DNA of 64,000 bases from Chondrocystis sp. NIES-4102. Its GTDB lineage: Bacteria > Cyanobacteriota > Cyanobacteriia > Cyanobacteriales > Xenococcaceae. Position numbers and translations under genes: made by a program. The DNA lies in contig AP018281.1 of the NCBI GenBank assembly GCA_002368355.1, positions 1,364,001-1,428,000 of the forward strand. Reading direction: 5' to 3'. Under the pieces are notes generated by a model. It did not search any database, was not told the origin of the DNA, and saw only the letters and a program-made list of their open reading frames with translations. Shown here one piece after another: positions 1 to 9,018 of this stretch (positions within the stretch are counted from its first letter, which is position 1; every line of letters begins with the position of its first letter).

Positions 1-360
1 CCAAGAGTGTTCTTTTAGTACTTCTAGAGGAAAGTAATCAAGCATTGATTCATGGGTAGCTTCAAGATTAATTGGTGGTGCTAAACCTGCCTCTAGGGCT
101 TCTCGCCAACGCTCGGCACACAAACACCAACAGTCTCCTGGTTTTAGCCCAGGAAAATTATACATAGGCATCGGTGTAGTTAGATCATTACCCCTTTCTT
201 TACTAAAAGCTAGAAATTTTGCAGTAACTTCCGCACAAACAATATGTACTCCTTGATCTTGAGGACCAGTTTCACATTTACCCGTGCGATAAAATCCTGT
301 CATGGGTGATTGACAGCAGATCTTTAACTCTCCTCCCAAAACGTTTTTAGTTGATGTCAT
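1..360 (-). CDS. DUF2237 family protein (3' end outside window)
   Basis: This is the first 120 codons of a gene read leftwards; no stop is reached before the window edge. The start is the ATG at 358-360. The translation begins MTSTKNVLGGELK and carries the family's hallmark stretches: SPMTGFYRTGKCETGPQD, then HIVCAEVTAKFLAFS, then GNDLTTP and FPGLKPGDCWCLCAERW, then LEATHE. The conserved cysteines and the GDxWCLCAxRW block match DUF2237, a small bacterial family of about 120-130 residues with no established function. The cysteine pattern suggests metal binding, but that is inference. Only a few residues are likely missing at the C-terminus. It is transcribed in the same direction as the antiporter behind it, 134 bp apart. 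Confidence 0.85.
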   Translation of the reverse strand, partial: MTSTKNVLGGELKICCQSPMTGFYRTGKCETGPQDQGVHIVCAEVTAKFLAFSKERGNDLTTPMPMYNFPGLKPGDCWCLCAERWREALEAGLAPPINLEATHESMLDYFPLEVLKEHSW

Positions 361-494
361 ACTTTAATTGTGCATATCTATGGAATAAATCGTTAGTTAA
401 ATTGTATTGTAGCCAAGTTGCTGGGAAAGATTAAGGTAATTGGCAGATCATCTAGGGATAATAGCTTAATTTATTTAAAAATTTTTTATACTTA

Positions 495-2093
495 TCAAGA
501 ATCATGTATATTTCCCCCTTCTGCCTTTGTCATAATTTCCTGTAGCATTGGTGAAATATTTTCATCTAATTTACCAGCGCGAATAAATTCTGCATAGGTG
601 TTAGCTTCAATATCAAAAAGTTGTTCTTGTAGTTGCTCTATGGTTAATGAGCGCAAGGACTCATATTCTTGTTGCATCGAAACAATTTTGCCTTCGATAT
701 TTTCAAGCTCTTGTTTTACTAATTCTTGTTGATAGCGATAATATTCAGGATCAATCTCCAAAGCCAATTCATTGTTATCCAAGTACTTAATTATCCTGTT
801 TAAAGCCACTTTACGGGCGAGTAATTCGGAATATTCCTGACGCAATGGCTGATCACCAATTAAATCTAAACTTTTAAGTAACCATTTAATAGTTAATCCT
901 TTGACTAAAAGCGTAAATAAAACCACTCCAAAAACTGTATCTATAATTTCCTGTCTACCTGTAAACATAACAGGAACACTTAAGGCTACGGCAATGGAAA
1001 CAGACCCCCTTAAACCTCCCCACCAAAGTACAGTCAATTCTTTAAAATTAAGCTTAATTTGGCTAAATAAATTACTGATGCTGCCTAAACCAAAAATAAC
1101 GGCTGCTCTAGTTAAAATCACAGCAGCGATCGCAACTATAATTAAATCTGAGTTTCTTTGCAAACTAATAAAGTTTACTTGGTCACCTATTAATAAAAAT
1201 ACAATTGAATTGACAAAAAATGCCAAAAATTCCCAGAATTCGCTTAAAAATAATCGAGTACGGGGACTCATACCAATACGCGATCCAAAATTACCTAAAA
1301 TGATTCCTGCGGTCACTACAGCAATTACCCCCGACCCACCTAATTCTTCGGCAATTAAATATGTGCCATAAGCGGAGACTAAGGTTAAAGATTGCTCTAC
1401 TAAAGGTAAATCTAATCTCTGAGTTAGGTAGGAAATACCATAACCAATAAGACAACCGATAGCAAAACCAAGCCCAACAAAAGTTAGAAAGCTCAAGATA
1501 ATACTTGGCAAACTAATTTCACCATTACTCGCAGGACTTTTAATTAATAGTAAAAATGCTACTACTGCTACCCCGTCATTAAAAAGGCTTTCTCCTTCCA
1601 TGACAATTGTTAAACGTTTACTTGCTCCCAATTCCCGAAATAGTGCCATTACCGACACAGGATCAGTGGGAGATAGGCTTGCACCAACTAGCAAAGCAGT
1701 TAACAAAGTTAAATCTGTAAAATAACTTAAAGGGAATGCCACCCCCACAACAGCGATTAATACCCCGAAAACTGCGAATAAACCAACTGGTAAAAAACTA
1801 GCTTTAAGGTTGCGCCAACGAACATTCCAAGCAGCTTCAAATAATAAGGGCGGTAAGAAAATCTCTAAAATTAATTCTGGAGATAAGTTAATTAAGCGAA
1901 TATCAACAAATGCTAACCCCAGCCCCACAATAACTAATAATAAAGTATAAGGAATTTGCCGAAACCAAGTAAAAATCTGTGATATAGTTGCAACACTAAA
2001 TGATACTGAAAGTACTATTAAAAATTGCTCTAGATTTTCTTCGATAGAAACATCGGTTATGCTTGGTTTGACAGAAAAAAAGATTGCTTCCAT
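495..2093 (-). CDS. CPA1-family Na+/H+ antiporter (NhaP type)
   Basis: This 532-residue membrane protein exchanges Na+ (or K+) for H+ across the membrane. About twelve hydrophobic segments fill residues 20-420. CPA1 hallmarks are visible: LPPLLFEAAW, SPTDPVSVMALFRELG, EGESLFNDGVAVVAF (the acidic ion-binding ND motif) and LWWGGLRGSVSIA. A hydrophilic C-terminal tail of about 110 residues, rich in Glu, Gln and Leu and probably helical, follows the membrane domain; such tails are often regulatory in this family. The start is the ATG at 2091-2093. Cyanobacteria carry several NhaS paralogues, and which one this is cannot be decided here. A 450-bp gap separates it from the divergent receiver-domain gene. 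Confidence 0.88.
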   Translation of the reverse strand: MEAIFFSVKPSITDVSIEENLEQFLIVLSVSFSVATISQIFTWFRQIPYTLLLVIVGLGLAFVDIRLINLSPELILEIFLPPLLFEAAWNVRWRNLKASFLPVGLFAVFGVLIAVVGVAFPLSYFTDLTLLTALLVGASLSPTDPVSVMALFRELGASKRLTIVMEGESLFNDGVAVVAFLLLIKSPASNGEISLPSIILSFLTFVGLGFAIGCLIGYGISYLTQRLDLPLVEQSLTLVSAYGTYLIAEELGGSGVIAVVTAGIILGNFGSRIGMSPRTRLFLSEFWEFLAFFVNSIVFLLIGDQVNFISLQRNSDLIIVAIAAVILTRAAVIFGLGSISNLFSQIKLNFKELTVLWWGGLRGSVSIAVALSVPVMFTGRQEIIDTVFGVVLFTLLVKGLTIKWLLKSLDLIGDQPLRQEYSELLARKVALNRIIKYLDNNELALEIDPEYYRYQQELVKQELENIEGKIVSMQQEYESLRSLTIEQLQEQLFDIEANTYAEFIRAGKLDENISPMLQEIMTKAEGGNIHDS

Positions 2094-2545
2094 AAAGTCA
2101 GGATAATAAAGCTTTGATTATTACTTTTTTCACTATCTAATAGATTTCACTCTAGATAGTAGTTTTTGTTGAATTTAAATTTAGTAGTTTAAAAATAGTA
2201 TGTATAAATAATCACATACCCTCGTTTAGTTTAAATAAGATCTCCTGTAAATACAAAGTATTGAAAGTTTAAGACCTCAACTACAATACAAAAATGCCAT
2301 GATCCAATAATCATCTATAAGTGTTTTAGGTATATCTAACCACATTGAGAAAAGGTATAATTATTTAGTCAGCCACAAACAATTAATACGAGAGTATACT
2401 TACTTACATCTTGTCAAACGCTTCTTTATAATCATTTGAAGAGTTGATATGTAATAATTTTTTACTCAGATTATCGATTAAGATAATTTCACATATAAAT
2501 TTAAATTTTGTTGTAGCAGTAATTTAAGTTATTTAGGTATATTTA
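2094..2545. other. Divergent intergenic region, no gene seen
   Basis: This AT-rich stretch separates the leftward antiporter gene from the rightward receiver-domain gene and must hold both promoters. I see no RNA gene, strong hairpin or repeat in it. Confidence 0.5.
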
Positions 2546-3592
2546 ATGATTAATATATTGTTAGTAGACGATCAAGCTCTGTTGTGTGAGGTTTTAAAAA
2601 CTTGGCTTGATGTCGAACAAGGTCTGCAAGTGGTGGGAGTTGCTCATAATGGTCAAGAAGCAATTGAAAAAGTGGAGAAATTGCAACCTGACATTGTATT
2701 GATGGACATTGATATGCCACAAATGGATGGTTTAAATGCAACTAAAATTATTTCTCAACGCTTTCCCCACGTAAAAGTCATCTTTTTGAGCGGTTATGAT
2801 GACGATACCTATTTAGGAAAATCTTTGAGGGCTGGTGCAAAGGGATACTTACTAAAAAATACTACTGCTGAAGAGTTGGTATTAAAAATTCGCTCAGTTT
2901 ACAATAATATTAATTTGATGGATTCTGATAATGAAGAACAGTTATTAGATTCTATTAAAAATCAATTAGAAGGATTATTAAATAATTATCGCCAACAATT
3001 TGAGACTGAGATAGCAGAATATAGGAATTCTTTTACAGACTCTTATTTGATGGCAGAATTAGAAGAAAAATTTAATCAACGTCTCCAAGAAATTGAACAA
3101 AAATTTGTAGCTAATCAGGCGAGTAAAATTAGTAAAATTGAAAAGCAGAATCAATCTAGTTGGGAATCGATTCGCAAAGAGATTATTAGTGTTAACGGTC
3201 AATTTAATCAAGCAAATCGTAATTTAACTTCACAATTTAATCAGCAACTTGATGGTCTTAGGCAGGATTTAGATAATAGATTATCAAGTGCTTTAGATGA
3301 TTGGTCTCGTCAAAGAGCAGCGTTACAAGAATGGGCTGTACAACGGGATGAAATGCGCCCTTCAATGGAAGAATATGAGTTGAAAAACCGTCAGGAATTG
3401 ATGTCTGTAGTTAATCCTATTAAAGCTTCTTTTCGAGATGTAGACAAGCAATTAAAAACAATACGTAATTGGTTAATTGGCAGTAGTGTACTTACAGTAG
3501 TCGCTCTAACTGTTTCGAGTTATCTTTTATTTTCTCAAGTTAAATCTAATAATTCTTTCTTGCCTCCAAATCAAGATGTAGTTAGTAAGTAA
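2546..3592 (+). CDS. Receiver domain - coiled coil - membrane anchor protein
   Basis: This 348-residue protein has an unusual layout. Residues 1-118 form a response-regulator receiver domain with the acidic pair D8/D9, phospho-acceptor D54 (in VLMDIDMPQMDG) and K104 (in GYLLK). It most resembles NarL-type receivers, but no helix-turn-helix follows. Residues about 130-305 are polar, Gln/Glu/Asn-rich and predicted helical or coiled coil. A single hydrophobic helix follows at about 308-331 (LIGSSVLTVVALTVSSYLLF) with a short polar tail. So the receiver would be tethered to a membrane through a long stalk rather than acting on DNA. No histidine kinase is adjacent. The ATG at 2546 has no strong Shine-Dalgarno. 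Domain calls are secure; the role is unknown. Confidence 0.8.
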   Translation: MINILLVDDQALLCEVLKTWLDVEQGLQVVGVAHNGQEAIEKVEKLQPDIVLMDIDMPQMDGLNATKIISQRFPHVKVIFLSGYDDDTYLGKSLRAGAKGYLLKNTTAEELVLKIRSVYNNINLMDSDNEEQLLDSIKNQLEGLLNNYRQQFETEIAEYRNSFTDSYLMAELEEKFNQRLQEIEQKFVANQASKISKIEKQNQSSWESIRKEIISVNGQFNQANRNLTSQFNQQLDGLRQDLDNRLSSALDDWSRQRAALQEWAVQRDEMRPSMEEYELKNRQELMSVVNPIKASFRDVDKQLKTIRNWLIGSSVLTVVALTVSSYLLFSQVKSNNSFLPPNQDVVSK

Positions 3593-3713
3593 GACGAGTT
3601 GGTTGGTAATTTGAAGGTGTATATAGCAATGCTAGACAGTTAAGGAACATTTTTTAGCTTTATGCCATTTGTAGCTCGTAGACCTTAAAACATCTAAGTG
3701 ATTACTTTTATAT

Positions 3714-3771
3714 ATTAGCTATTAGCTATTAGCTTTGACGCGACCCTATTCCGTGCTAGGTAGCTTTTAGC
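3714..3771 (+). repeat. Dispersed intergenic module (TTAGCTA / TGACGCG / TAGGTAGC)
   Basis: Tandem TTAGCTA units are followed by TTTGACGCG, then CCGTGCTAGGTAGC and TTTTAGCC. The same module, with changes, recurs inverted at 33640-33698 and in the same sense near 35578-35638. It lies just upstream of the 25-bp repeat array here and next to heptamer repeats at the other two loci, so it behaves as part of a composite intergenic repeat. Confidence 0.6.
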
Positions 3772-3775
3772 CTTT

Positions 3776-3882
3776 CTCTCATTGTCCCCTTGTGGGATTA
3801 CTCTCATTGTCCCCTTGTGGGATTACTCTCATTGTCCCCTTGTGGGATTACTCGTTACTCTCATTGTCCCCTTGTGGGATTA
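3776..3882 (+). repeat. Four tandem copies of a 25-bp repeat
   Basis: The unit begins CTCTCATTGTCCCC and ends TTGTGGGATTA. Exact copies lie at 3776-3800, 3801-3825, 3826-3850 and, after a 7-bp gap, 3858-3882. Single copies occur at 14932-14956 (minus), 16837-16861 (plus), 31145-31165 (partial, plus) and 33602-33626 (minus), always between genes. The core TCCC-CTTGT-GGGA can form a short hairpin. There are no spacers, so it is not a CRISPR array. Confidence 0.85.
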
Positions 3883-3976
3883 CTCAACCGTTACTACCTC
3901 CCCTCTCCTGACTCCTACGTATAATCGATAATAACCTGAGTATCCTAAACATAAGGTAGGTTTATATCAAATAGCC

Positions 3977-4006
3977 AAGAAAAAAGGGTTTAGCAGAGCC
4001 AAACCC
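3977..4006 (-). terminator. Rho-independent terminator after ndhD
   Basis: Read on the minus strand, GGGTTT, a 9-nt loop and AAACCC are followed by TTTTTT. It lies about 125 nt beyond the ndhD stop. Confidence 0.7.
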
Positions 4007-4129
4007 AGAGTAATGGTTGAATAAATTAAAGTTTGTTTTTGATTCAAAATAAAATATTCTTAAATCACAAAATAAAGACTAATAACTAAATTTCAACCCG
4101 TTAATCATATTCTGCACAATAATATAGAA

Positions 4130-5740
4130 TTATTTTCTATTTATCCCTTCAATCTCAGGAGCAGTTAAAGATACCATTGAATAAATATTAGCTGGTGCTT
4201 TTGCTTGCTGTACTAAACTAGGTACGGAGTTACGAAGTCTAGCGGTCAATTGACCAAGACTAGAGTCATAAATTTGAGTTACTAGCTTAGGATATAAACC
4301 AATACCAATAATAGGAATTAGTAGACAAGCGATAATAAATACTTCTCTAGGTTCAGCATCTACTAAATTAGTATGATCTACCAACTCTTTATTTTCAGGG
4401 CCATAAAGCATTTCTCGCAACATAGATAGTAAGTAGATAGGAGTCAAGATTACACCTACAGCAGCAAGGAAGATTACTAAAACCTTGAAAGTAGAATTAT
4501 AAGCGTCACTCGTAGCAAAGCCTACAAATACCATTAATTCAGCAACGAAACCGCTCATTCCTGGTAATGCTAGAGAGGCAAAAGAACAAGTAGTCCACAT
4601 GGCGAAGATTTTCTTCATTTTTTGACCAACGCCACCCATTTCATCCAACATTAGTGTATGACTACGGTCATAGGTAGCACCAACCATAAAGAATAGACTT
4701 GCCCCAATGAGACCATGAGAAATCATCTGTAGCATAGCACCGCTTGTACCTAAATCTGTAAAAGAAGCAATACCAATTAAGACGAAACCCATGTGAGAAA
4801 TCGATGAATAGGCAATTTTCCGTTTGAGGTTGCGTTGAGCAAAAGAGGTTAGGGCTGCATAGACAATATTAACTACCCCCAAAATTACTAATACAGGTGC
4901 GAAGAAGGCATGAGCATCAGGCAACATACCAGCATTCATTCGCAGTAAGGCATAACCTCCCATTTTTAAGAGAATACCTGCGAGTAACATATGGGCAGGG
5001 GCGGTTGCTTCACCATGAGCATCGGGTAACCAGGTATGAAGAGGAAAGATAGGTAATTTGACACCGTAGGCAATTAAAAAGCCAGCATATAAAAATAATT
5101 GCAGATTAAAGGCATAATCTTTGGCTGCGATCGCTCTCATATCGAAGGTCACAACATCGCCATAAAACGCCATAGTTAAGCCAGCAATTAGGATAAACAG
5201 CGAACCTCCTGCGGTATATAAAATAAATTTAGTCGCTGCATAAAGACGCTTTTTGCCACCCCAAATTGACAAAATAAGATAGACAGGTACAAGCTCTAAT
5301 TCCCAAACTAGGAAAAATAGCAACATATCTTGTACAGCAAAAACAGCGATCTGTCCGCCATACATTGCCAGCATCAGAAAATAAAATAACTTGGGCTTAT
5401 AGGTGACAGGCCAAGCTGCCATAATTGCCAAAGTCGTAATAAAACCTGTCAATAGGATAAGAGGCATTGATAGCCCATCAGCACCCACCGACCAATTTAA
5501 ATCTAGTTGAGGTATCCAGCTATAGCTTTCAACCATCTGTAGATCGGGGTTTCTAAAGTCATAATCTTGATAAAAACCATAGACAATTAGTACAAAGTCT
5601 ATTAACCCAATGATTAGAGCATACCAACGCACGGTTTTACCTTCTTTGTCGGGAATTAAAGGCAAAAAAAGCGCAGCGACAATGGGAAATAGAATCGAAA
5701 TAGTTAACCAAGGAAAGTGTGTCATATGCTGAAAGAGCAA
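4130..5740 (-). CDS. ndhD: NAD(P)H-quinone oxidoreductase subunit 4 (NdhD)
   Basis: This 536-residue protein is an antiporter-like, proton-pumping subunit of the thylakoid NDH-1 complex, used in respiration and cyclic electron flow. It has about fourteen hydrophobic segments. Family landmarks are [19 protein letters not shown] at the N-terminus, [20 protein letters not shown], a conserved Glu in [48 protein letters not shown] and [15 protein letters not shown]. The N-terminal and loop sequences match the NdhD1 type rather than the CO2-uptake NdhD3/D4 types, judged from memory of Synechocystis NdhD1. The start is the ATG at 5738-5740. ndhF is not adjacent. A good terminator follows on the same strand. 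Confidence 0.95.
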   Translation of the reverse strand: MLFQHMTHFPWLTISILFPIVAALFLPLIPDKEGKTVRWYALIIGLIDFVLIVYGFYQDYDFRNPDLQMVESYSWIPQLDLNWSVGADGLSMPLILLTGFITTLAIMAAWPVTYKPKLFYFLMLAMYGGQIAVFAVQDMLLFFLVWELELVPVYLILSIWGGKKRLYAATKFILYTAGGSLFILIAGLTMAFYGDVVTFDMRAIAAKDYAFNLQLFLYAGFLIAYGVKLPIFPLHTWLPDAHGEATAPAHMLLAGILLKMGGYALLRMNAGMLPDAHAFFAPVLVILGVVNIVYAALTSFAQRNLKRKIAYSSISHMGFVLIGIASFTDLGTSGAMLQMISHGLIGASLFFMVGATYDRSHTLMLDEMGGVGQKMKKIFAMWTTCSFASLALPGMSGFVAELMVFVGFATSDAYNSTFKVLVIFLAAVGVILTPIYLLSMLREMLYGPENKELVDHTNLVDAEPREVFIIACLLIPIIGIGLYPKLVTQIYDSSLGQLTARLRNSVPSLVQQAKAPANIYSMVSLTAPEIEGINRK

Positions 5741-5883
5741 AAATCTTATGAGATATCTATATATATTTCCTTTCTTCTTTTATATGTTCTTAGCTATTTC
5801 ATCCAACCCTGGACTTTCTTAATGAATTGTTTATAGCTTTGCTTTCTTTATTAACCAGTTATCAGTGATCAATTATTGGTTAT

Positions 5884-6741
5884 TTAGGCGATCGCTAGAT
5901 AATCTCCACGAATGAGACGAATTTGTGCCAAAGTGAAAATTATGGGGATCACACGACCATAGTTAGTTGCGATCGCTCGCCAACCGACATCAGCTACAAA
6001 ATATCCCCAAAGTATTGGCCCTAACAGACTAAAAACTCCTCTAGTTGCTCCGTAACGGGCTGCATTAACTGCCATACCTTTTTTTGCTGCTTGTAAGGCG
6101 AATTGATTACCTAAACCTGCTGCTGCTGTTGTTCCCCCTTTAATCAAGACTGTTTTAGCTGCTTGATAAGTAGCAAAGTGGATAGCAAATTGTTTAGCGA
6201 TATGTTTAAGTAACCAGGATTTTAAAAGTGCGCTTACGGCTACAATGCCACTACCTTTTAATAGGATTTTTATAGGGCTATGTTGTAATTGTACGGGTAA
6301 AGGCTCTGGAGGATGCGCCATTGCCAAAGAGCTACCTATTTGTGCCTGTAAATAGTTTTTTTCTTGGGAGGGTAATTTATCCCAGGCTTGAGTTACTAAA
6401 TGTAGAAAGATTTCTGCTTCAATATCTGTAGTGATCATGTTCTTTGAATAAGGAATCTTAAGATAATGACAAACCTTAATTAGTACTTCTCGATAAGTTA
6501 CTTCTTGAGTACGTCCTCGTAATACAGTTAGCCCATCTGCTGCTAAATAGCGAAATCGCTGATCTAGAGAATCTAACCATCCATTCCAATCTTGACTTTG
6601 AATATATAAAGGTTCTGGCGTTTGCCAATAATCAAGAGGATTAAAGCGACGACGAAATAGTATTTGAGTAATTTGCTGTAGTTCTTCTTCCGTGGCTAAA
6701 GCCAGTCCTGTTCTTAATTCATCCAATGTCGTCCCCTCCAC
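5884..6741 (-). CDS. YaaW-like membrane protein
   Basis: This 285-residue protein resembles the YaaW family of unknown function. The middle matches the family pattern: LTVLRGRTQEVTYREVLIKV followed by LKIPYSK and an acidic EAEIFLHLVTQAW helix. The C-terminal half is Ala/Gly-rich with several weakly hydrophobic segments (VAVSALLK, GGTTAAAGLG, FSLLGPILWGYFVADVGW), so membrane association is likely. The N-terminus (LDELRTGLALATEEELQQIT) is helical and acidic. It lies downstream of the kinase gene on the same strand with a 113-bp gap, so the two may be co-transcribed. The assignment rests on motif resemblance, and no activity can be inferred. Confidence 0.6.
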   Translation of the reverse strand: MEGTTLDELRTGLALATEEELQQITQILFRRRFNPLDYWQTPEPLYIQSQDWNGWLDSLDQRFRYLAADGLTVLRGRTQEVTYREVLIKVCHYLKIPYSKNMITTDIEAEIFLHLVTQAWDKLPSQEKNYLQAQIGSSLAMAHPPEPLPVQLQHSPIKILLKGSGIVAVSALLKSWLLKHIAKQFAIHFATYQAAKTVLIKGGTTAAAGLGNQFALQAAKKGMAVNAARYGATRGVFSLLGPILWGYFVADVGWRAIATNYGRVIPIIFTLAQIRLIRGDYLAIA

Positions 6742-6854
6742 AACACCGTTTTATCTCAGATGGTTGTACCTGCATTATCCTATTTTGAATCTGTAAAAGG
6801 AGTTCAAAATGAATGATAACGTAACAAAACTTGATTGTTTTATTTATAGCTGAA

Positions 6855-8156
6855 TCAAAATAATTTGATCCCAAAAGTTATACCTAAAGCGATCGCACTT
6901 AATACCCAGCCTAACTTTAATTTTAGACTGATAAACTCTTTTGTTGGAATTTGTAGCCAAAAATAGGCAACAGTTATAACTTCTGCCACAGCAACAGCGC
7001 AGGCTATAATCACCGCTTCTCCTCTTCCCCATAACCAACCACTAGTAATGGTTAAGAAAGCAGGAATTATTATAGCGAGAATCGTCGCTCCAGTTTTTGC
7101 CTCCTGATCCGCTTGAGTAATTGCCACTGCACCTAATTGAGTTATGGTAATAGCAGCAGCAGCAATTATAGCAATGGTAATATTAGTGAAAGTTGGTTGT
7201 GTTTGGGTGTAGGCAAATTTAATTCCCCAAACTGCTACGCTACTTAAAATAAATATACTTGTTCCACCTATGGCAATTTTAGGTTGCTCGATTAAATCTA
7301 ATGGGGAGCTATTTATCTGGGTAATTTGAATGTTTTGATCTCGAGTCGAATCAATTTCCTCAATAGCTATTAAAGCGTTTCTTGCAACTACCGCAGTGGC
7401 AAACCGCTTACTTACTTGAGGCTCAATCATCTTTTCTAACCAAGCCAATAATTCTGCTTCTAATTCAGGTAGCAATGATTTTAAATCTAATTGATAGGGG
7501 GTGTCCGCCGATGTCTTTTCAAGTATTTGATTTATGTCTTTATGGGTTAAAAGACAGACAATAGTAACTCCCAGACTATAAATATCTGAAGCCAGAATTG
7601 GCTGGATAATTTGTTCTGGGGCGATAAATCCTGGTGTACCTTTAAAAACACTACTACCAGCTACCTCTCGACTGCCGAAACTGGCAAATCCAAAATCAAC
7701 TAAATAAACATTCAAACCCTCATCTAACAGAATATTATCTGGTTTTAGATCACGATGTAATATAGGCGGACTTTGTTGCTGTAGATAAATTAAAACTGAT
7801 AAAAGATCTAAAGCAACTTTTTTAACCTCAGTAAGGGTTAATTGTCTATATTCACTAAGTTTAGAAGCTGGAATATATTCTTGAATTAAACAAAAACCCG
7901 AATCAGTTTCCAAATGTGCAATATATTTAGGAATACTCGGATGATTTAATTGTTGCAAAACCTGAATTTCTTGCTGTGAGGCTTGATATCCTGACCATGT
8001 AGATCCAAATTGTGCAAAACAAAATTGTTTAATTACTACAGTTTGATGATCATTGAGACTTACCCCTTTCCAAGTAATTCTTCCTCCTTCTCGATTGCGC
8101 CCCAACTCCGTATCAATTTGATATCCGTAATGTCTTAAATCGGGATAATCGTTCAT
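6855..8156 (-). CDS. Ser/Thr protein kinase with C-terminal membrane segments
   Basis: This 433-residue Hanks-type kinase has an intact catalytic core. The Gly-rich loop is degenerate (LGRNREGGRITWKG); the ATP-binding lysine is K43 (VVIKQF), the alpha-C glutamate is near E63, the catalytic loop HRDLKPDN is at 134-141 (D136), DFG is at 154-156 and the activation segment ends GTPGFIAPEQ. After the kinase domain (about 12-270) come five or six hydrophobic helices (about 295-433), so it is a membrane kinase with the catalytic domain presumably cytoplasmic. There are no extracellular sensor repeats. The start is the ATG at 8154-8156. Substrates are unknown. Confidence 0.9.
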   Translation of the reverse strand: MNDYPDLRHYGYQIDTELGRNREGGRITWKGVSLNDHQTVVIKQFCFAQFGSTWSGYQASQQEIQVLQQLNHPSIPKYIAHLETDSGFCLIQEYIPASKLSEYRQLTLTEVKKVALDLLSVLIYLQQQSPPILHRDLKPDNILLDEGLNVYLVDFGFASFGSREVAGSSVFKGTPGFIAPEQIIQPILASDIYSLGVTIVCLLTHKDINQILEKTSADTPYQLDLKSLLPELEAELLAWLEKMIEPQVSKRFATAVVARNALIAIEEIDSTRDQNIQITQINSSPLDLIEQPKIAIGGTSIFILSSVAVWGIKFAYTQTQPTFTNITIAIIAAAAITITQLGAVAITQADQEAKTGATILAIIIPAFLTITSGWLWGRGEAVIIACAVAVAEVITVAYFWLQIPTKEFISLKLKLGWVLSAIALGITFGIKLF

Positions 8157-8553
8157 TTTAAGTCTGATTGGTAATAATTATAGGAAAATCTCTTGAATAG
8201 TTAATTTATCTAAATAATTATCTTTTTTAGATCAATTTAGATTTAATTGTCTCTAAAACTAGAAGATTATATTGAACCAGTATTTTAAATTAAATTTCAC
8301 ATTATCTTTACACTTTCGATAAAGTTTATTATATTAAATAAAAATTTTTACTTATAAGCAAAAGGATAATTTTTAGGTATTGTAAAATACAAAGTAGTAG
8401 CAAAAGAGCAGTTATCTTGGTTAAAATTTACTATTCTTTATTAGGATTTTAAAAATGTAATATGGCTTTTAGATAAATCAAAATTATTAATATTTGCTAT
8501 TAGTCAACTTGCTTGGCGGTAACAAGGGACTTAAACAAATGTAGACTACAATA
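8157..8553. other. Divergent intergenic region, no gene seen
   Basis: About 400 bp of very AT-rich DNA lie between the leftward kinase gene and the rightward response-regulator pair. It must contain both promoters. I see no RNA gene, repeat or convincing terminator. Confidence 0.5.
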
Positions 8554-9018
8554 ATGTCAATTAAAAACATTTTATTAGTAGAAGATAATCCTGATGCTCG
8601 CGAGTTAATGAAATTAGCTTTTGAGCAAGCAGAAACTCCTCACAATCTGATTGTAGTATCTGATGGAATTGAGGCTTTAGATTACCTATTAAGACAAGTG
8701 GACTCAGCAAGCGTAAATCAGTCAGAGCTTAGTTACTTACCTGCTTTAATTATCTTGGATCTCAATTTACCTAAAATAAACGGTATAGAAGTTTTACGCA
8801 GAATTCGCGCCCACCCTCAGACTAAATTATTACCTGTAGTTATAATAAGCTCTTCAAATGAGCCACAAGACATCATTGACAGTTATATTAATGGTTGCAA
8901 CAGTTATATTAGAAAACCATTACACTTTACACAACTACAAAATTTTGTTAAAGAAATAAGTACGTATTGGTTGACTGTTAATCAGCTTCCACCTGTTTTT
9001 GGAGTCCTAAATGAGTAA
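8554..9018 (+). CDS. Rcp1-like single-domain response regulator
   Basis: This 154-residue protein is a stand-alone receiver domain of the Rcp1 type, the kind that pairs with cyanobacterial phytochrome and hybrid kinases. Acidic residues E10/D11, phospho-acceptor D69 (LIILDLNLP), S99/S100 (VVIISSSN) and K121 (SYIRKPL) are in place. The Rcp1 signature LNLPKINGIEVLRRIR is present. There is no output domain. Its last 8 bases, ATGAGTAA, overlap the start of the next gene, so the two are translationally coupled. It probably acts as a phosphotransfer partner for the receiver of the downstream protein; that is inference. Confidence 0.9.
   Translation: MSIKNILLVEDNPDARELMKLAFEQAETPHNLIVVSDGIEALDYLLRQVDSASVNQSELSYLPALIILDLNLPKINGIEVLRRIRAHPQTKLLPVVIISSSNEPQDIIDSYINGCNSYIRKPLHFTQLQNFVKEISTYWLTVNQLPPVFGVLNE

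Noticed and set aside
901-1371. 156-codon frame opposite the antiporter gene
   Set aside because: It is antisense to a clear CPA1 antiporter and has no family resemblance.
3776-3882. Tandem 25-bp repeats as a CRISPR array
   Set aside because: The units are directly adjacent without variable spacers, and no cas genes are present.
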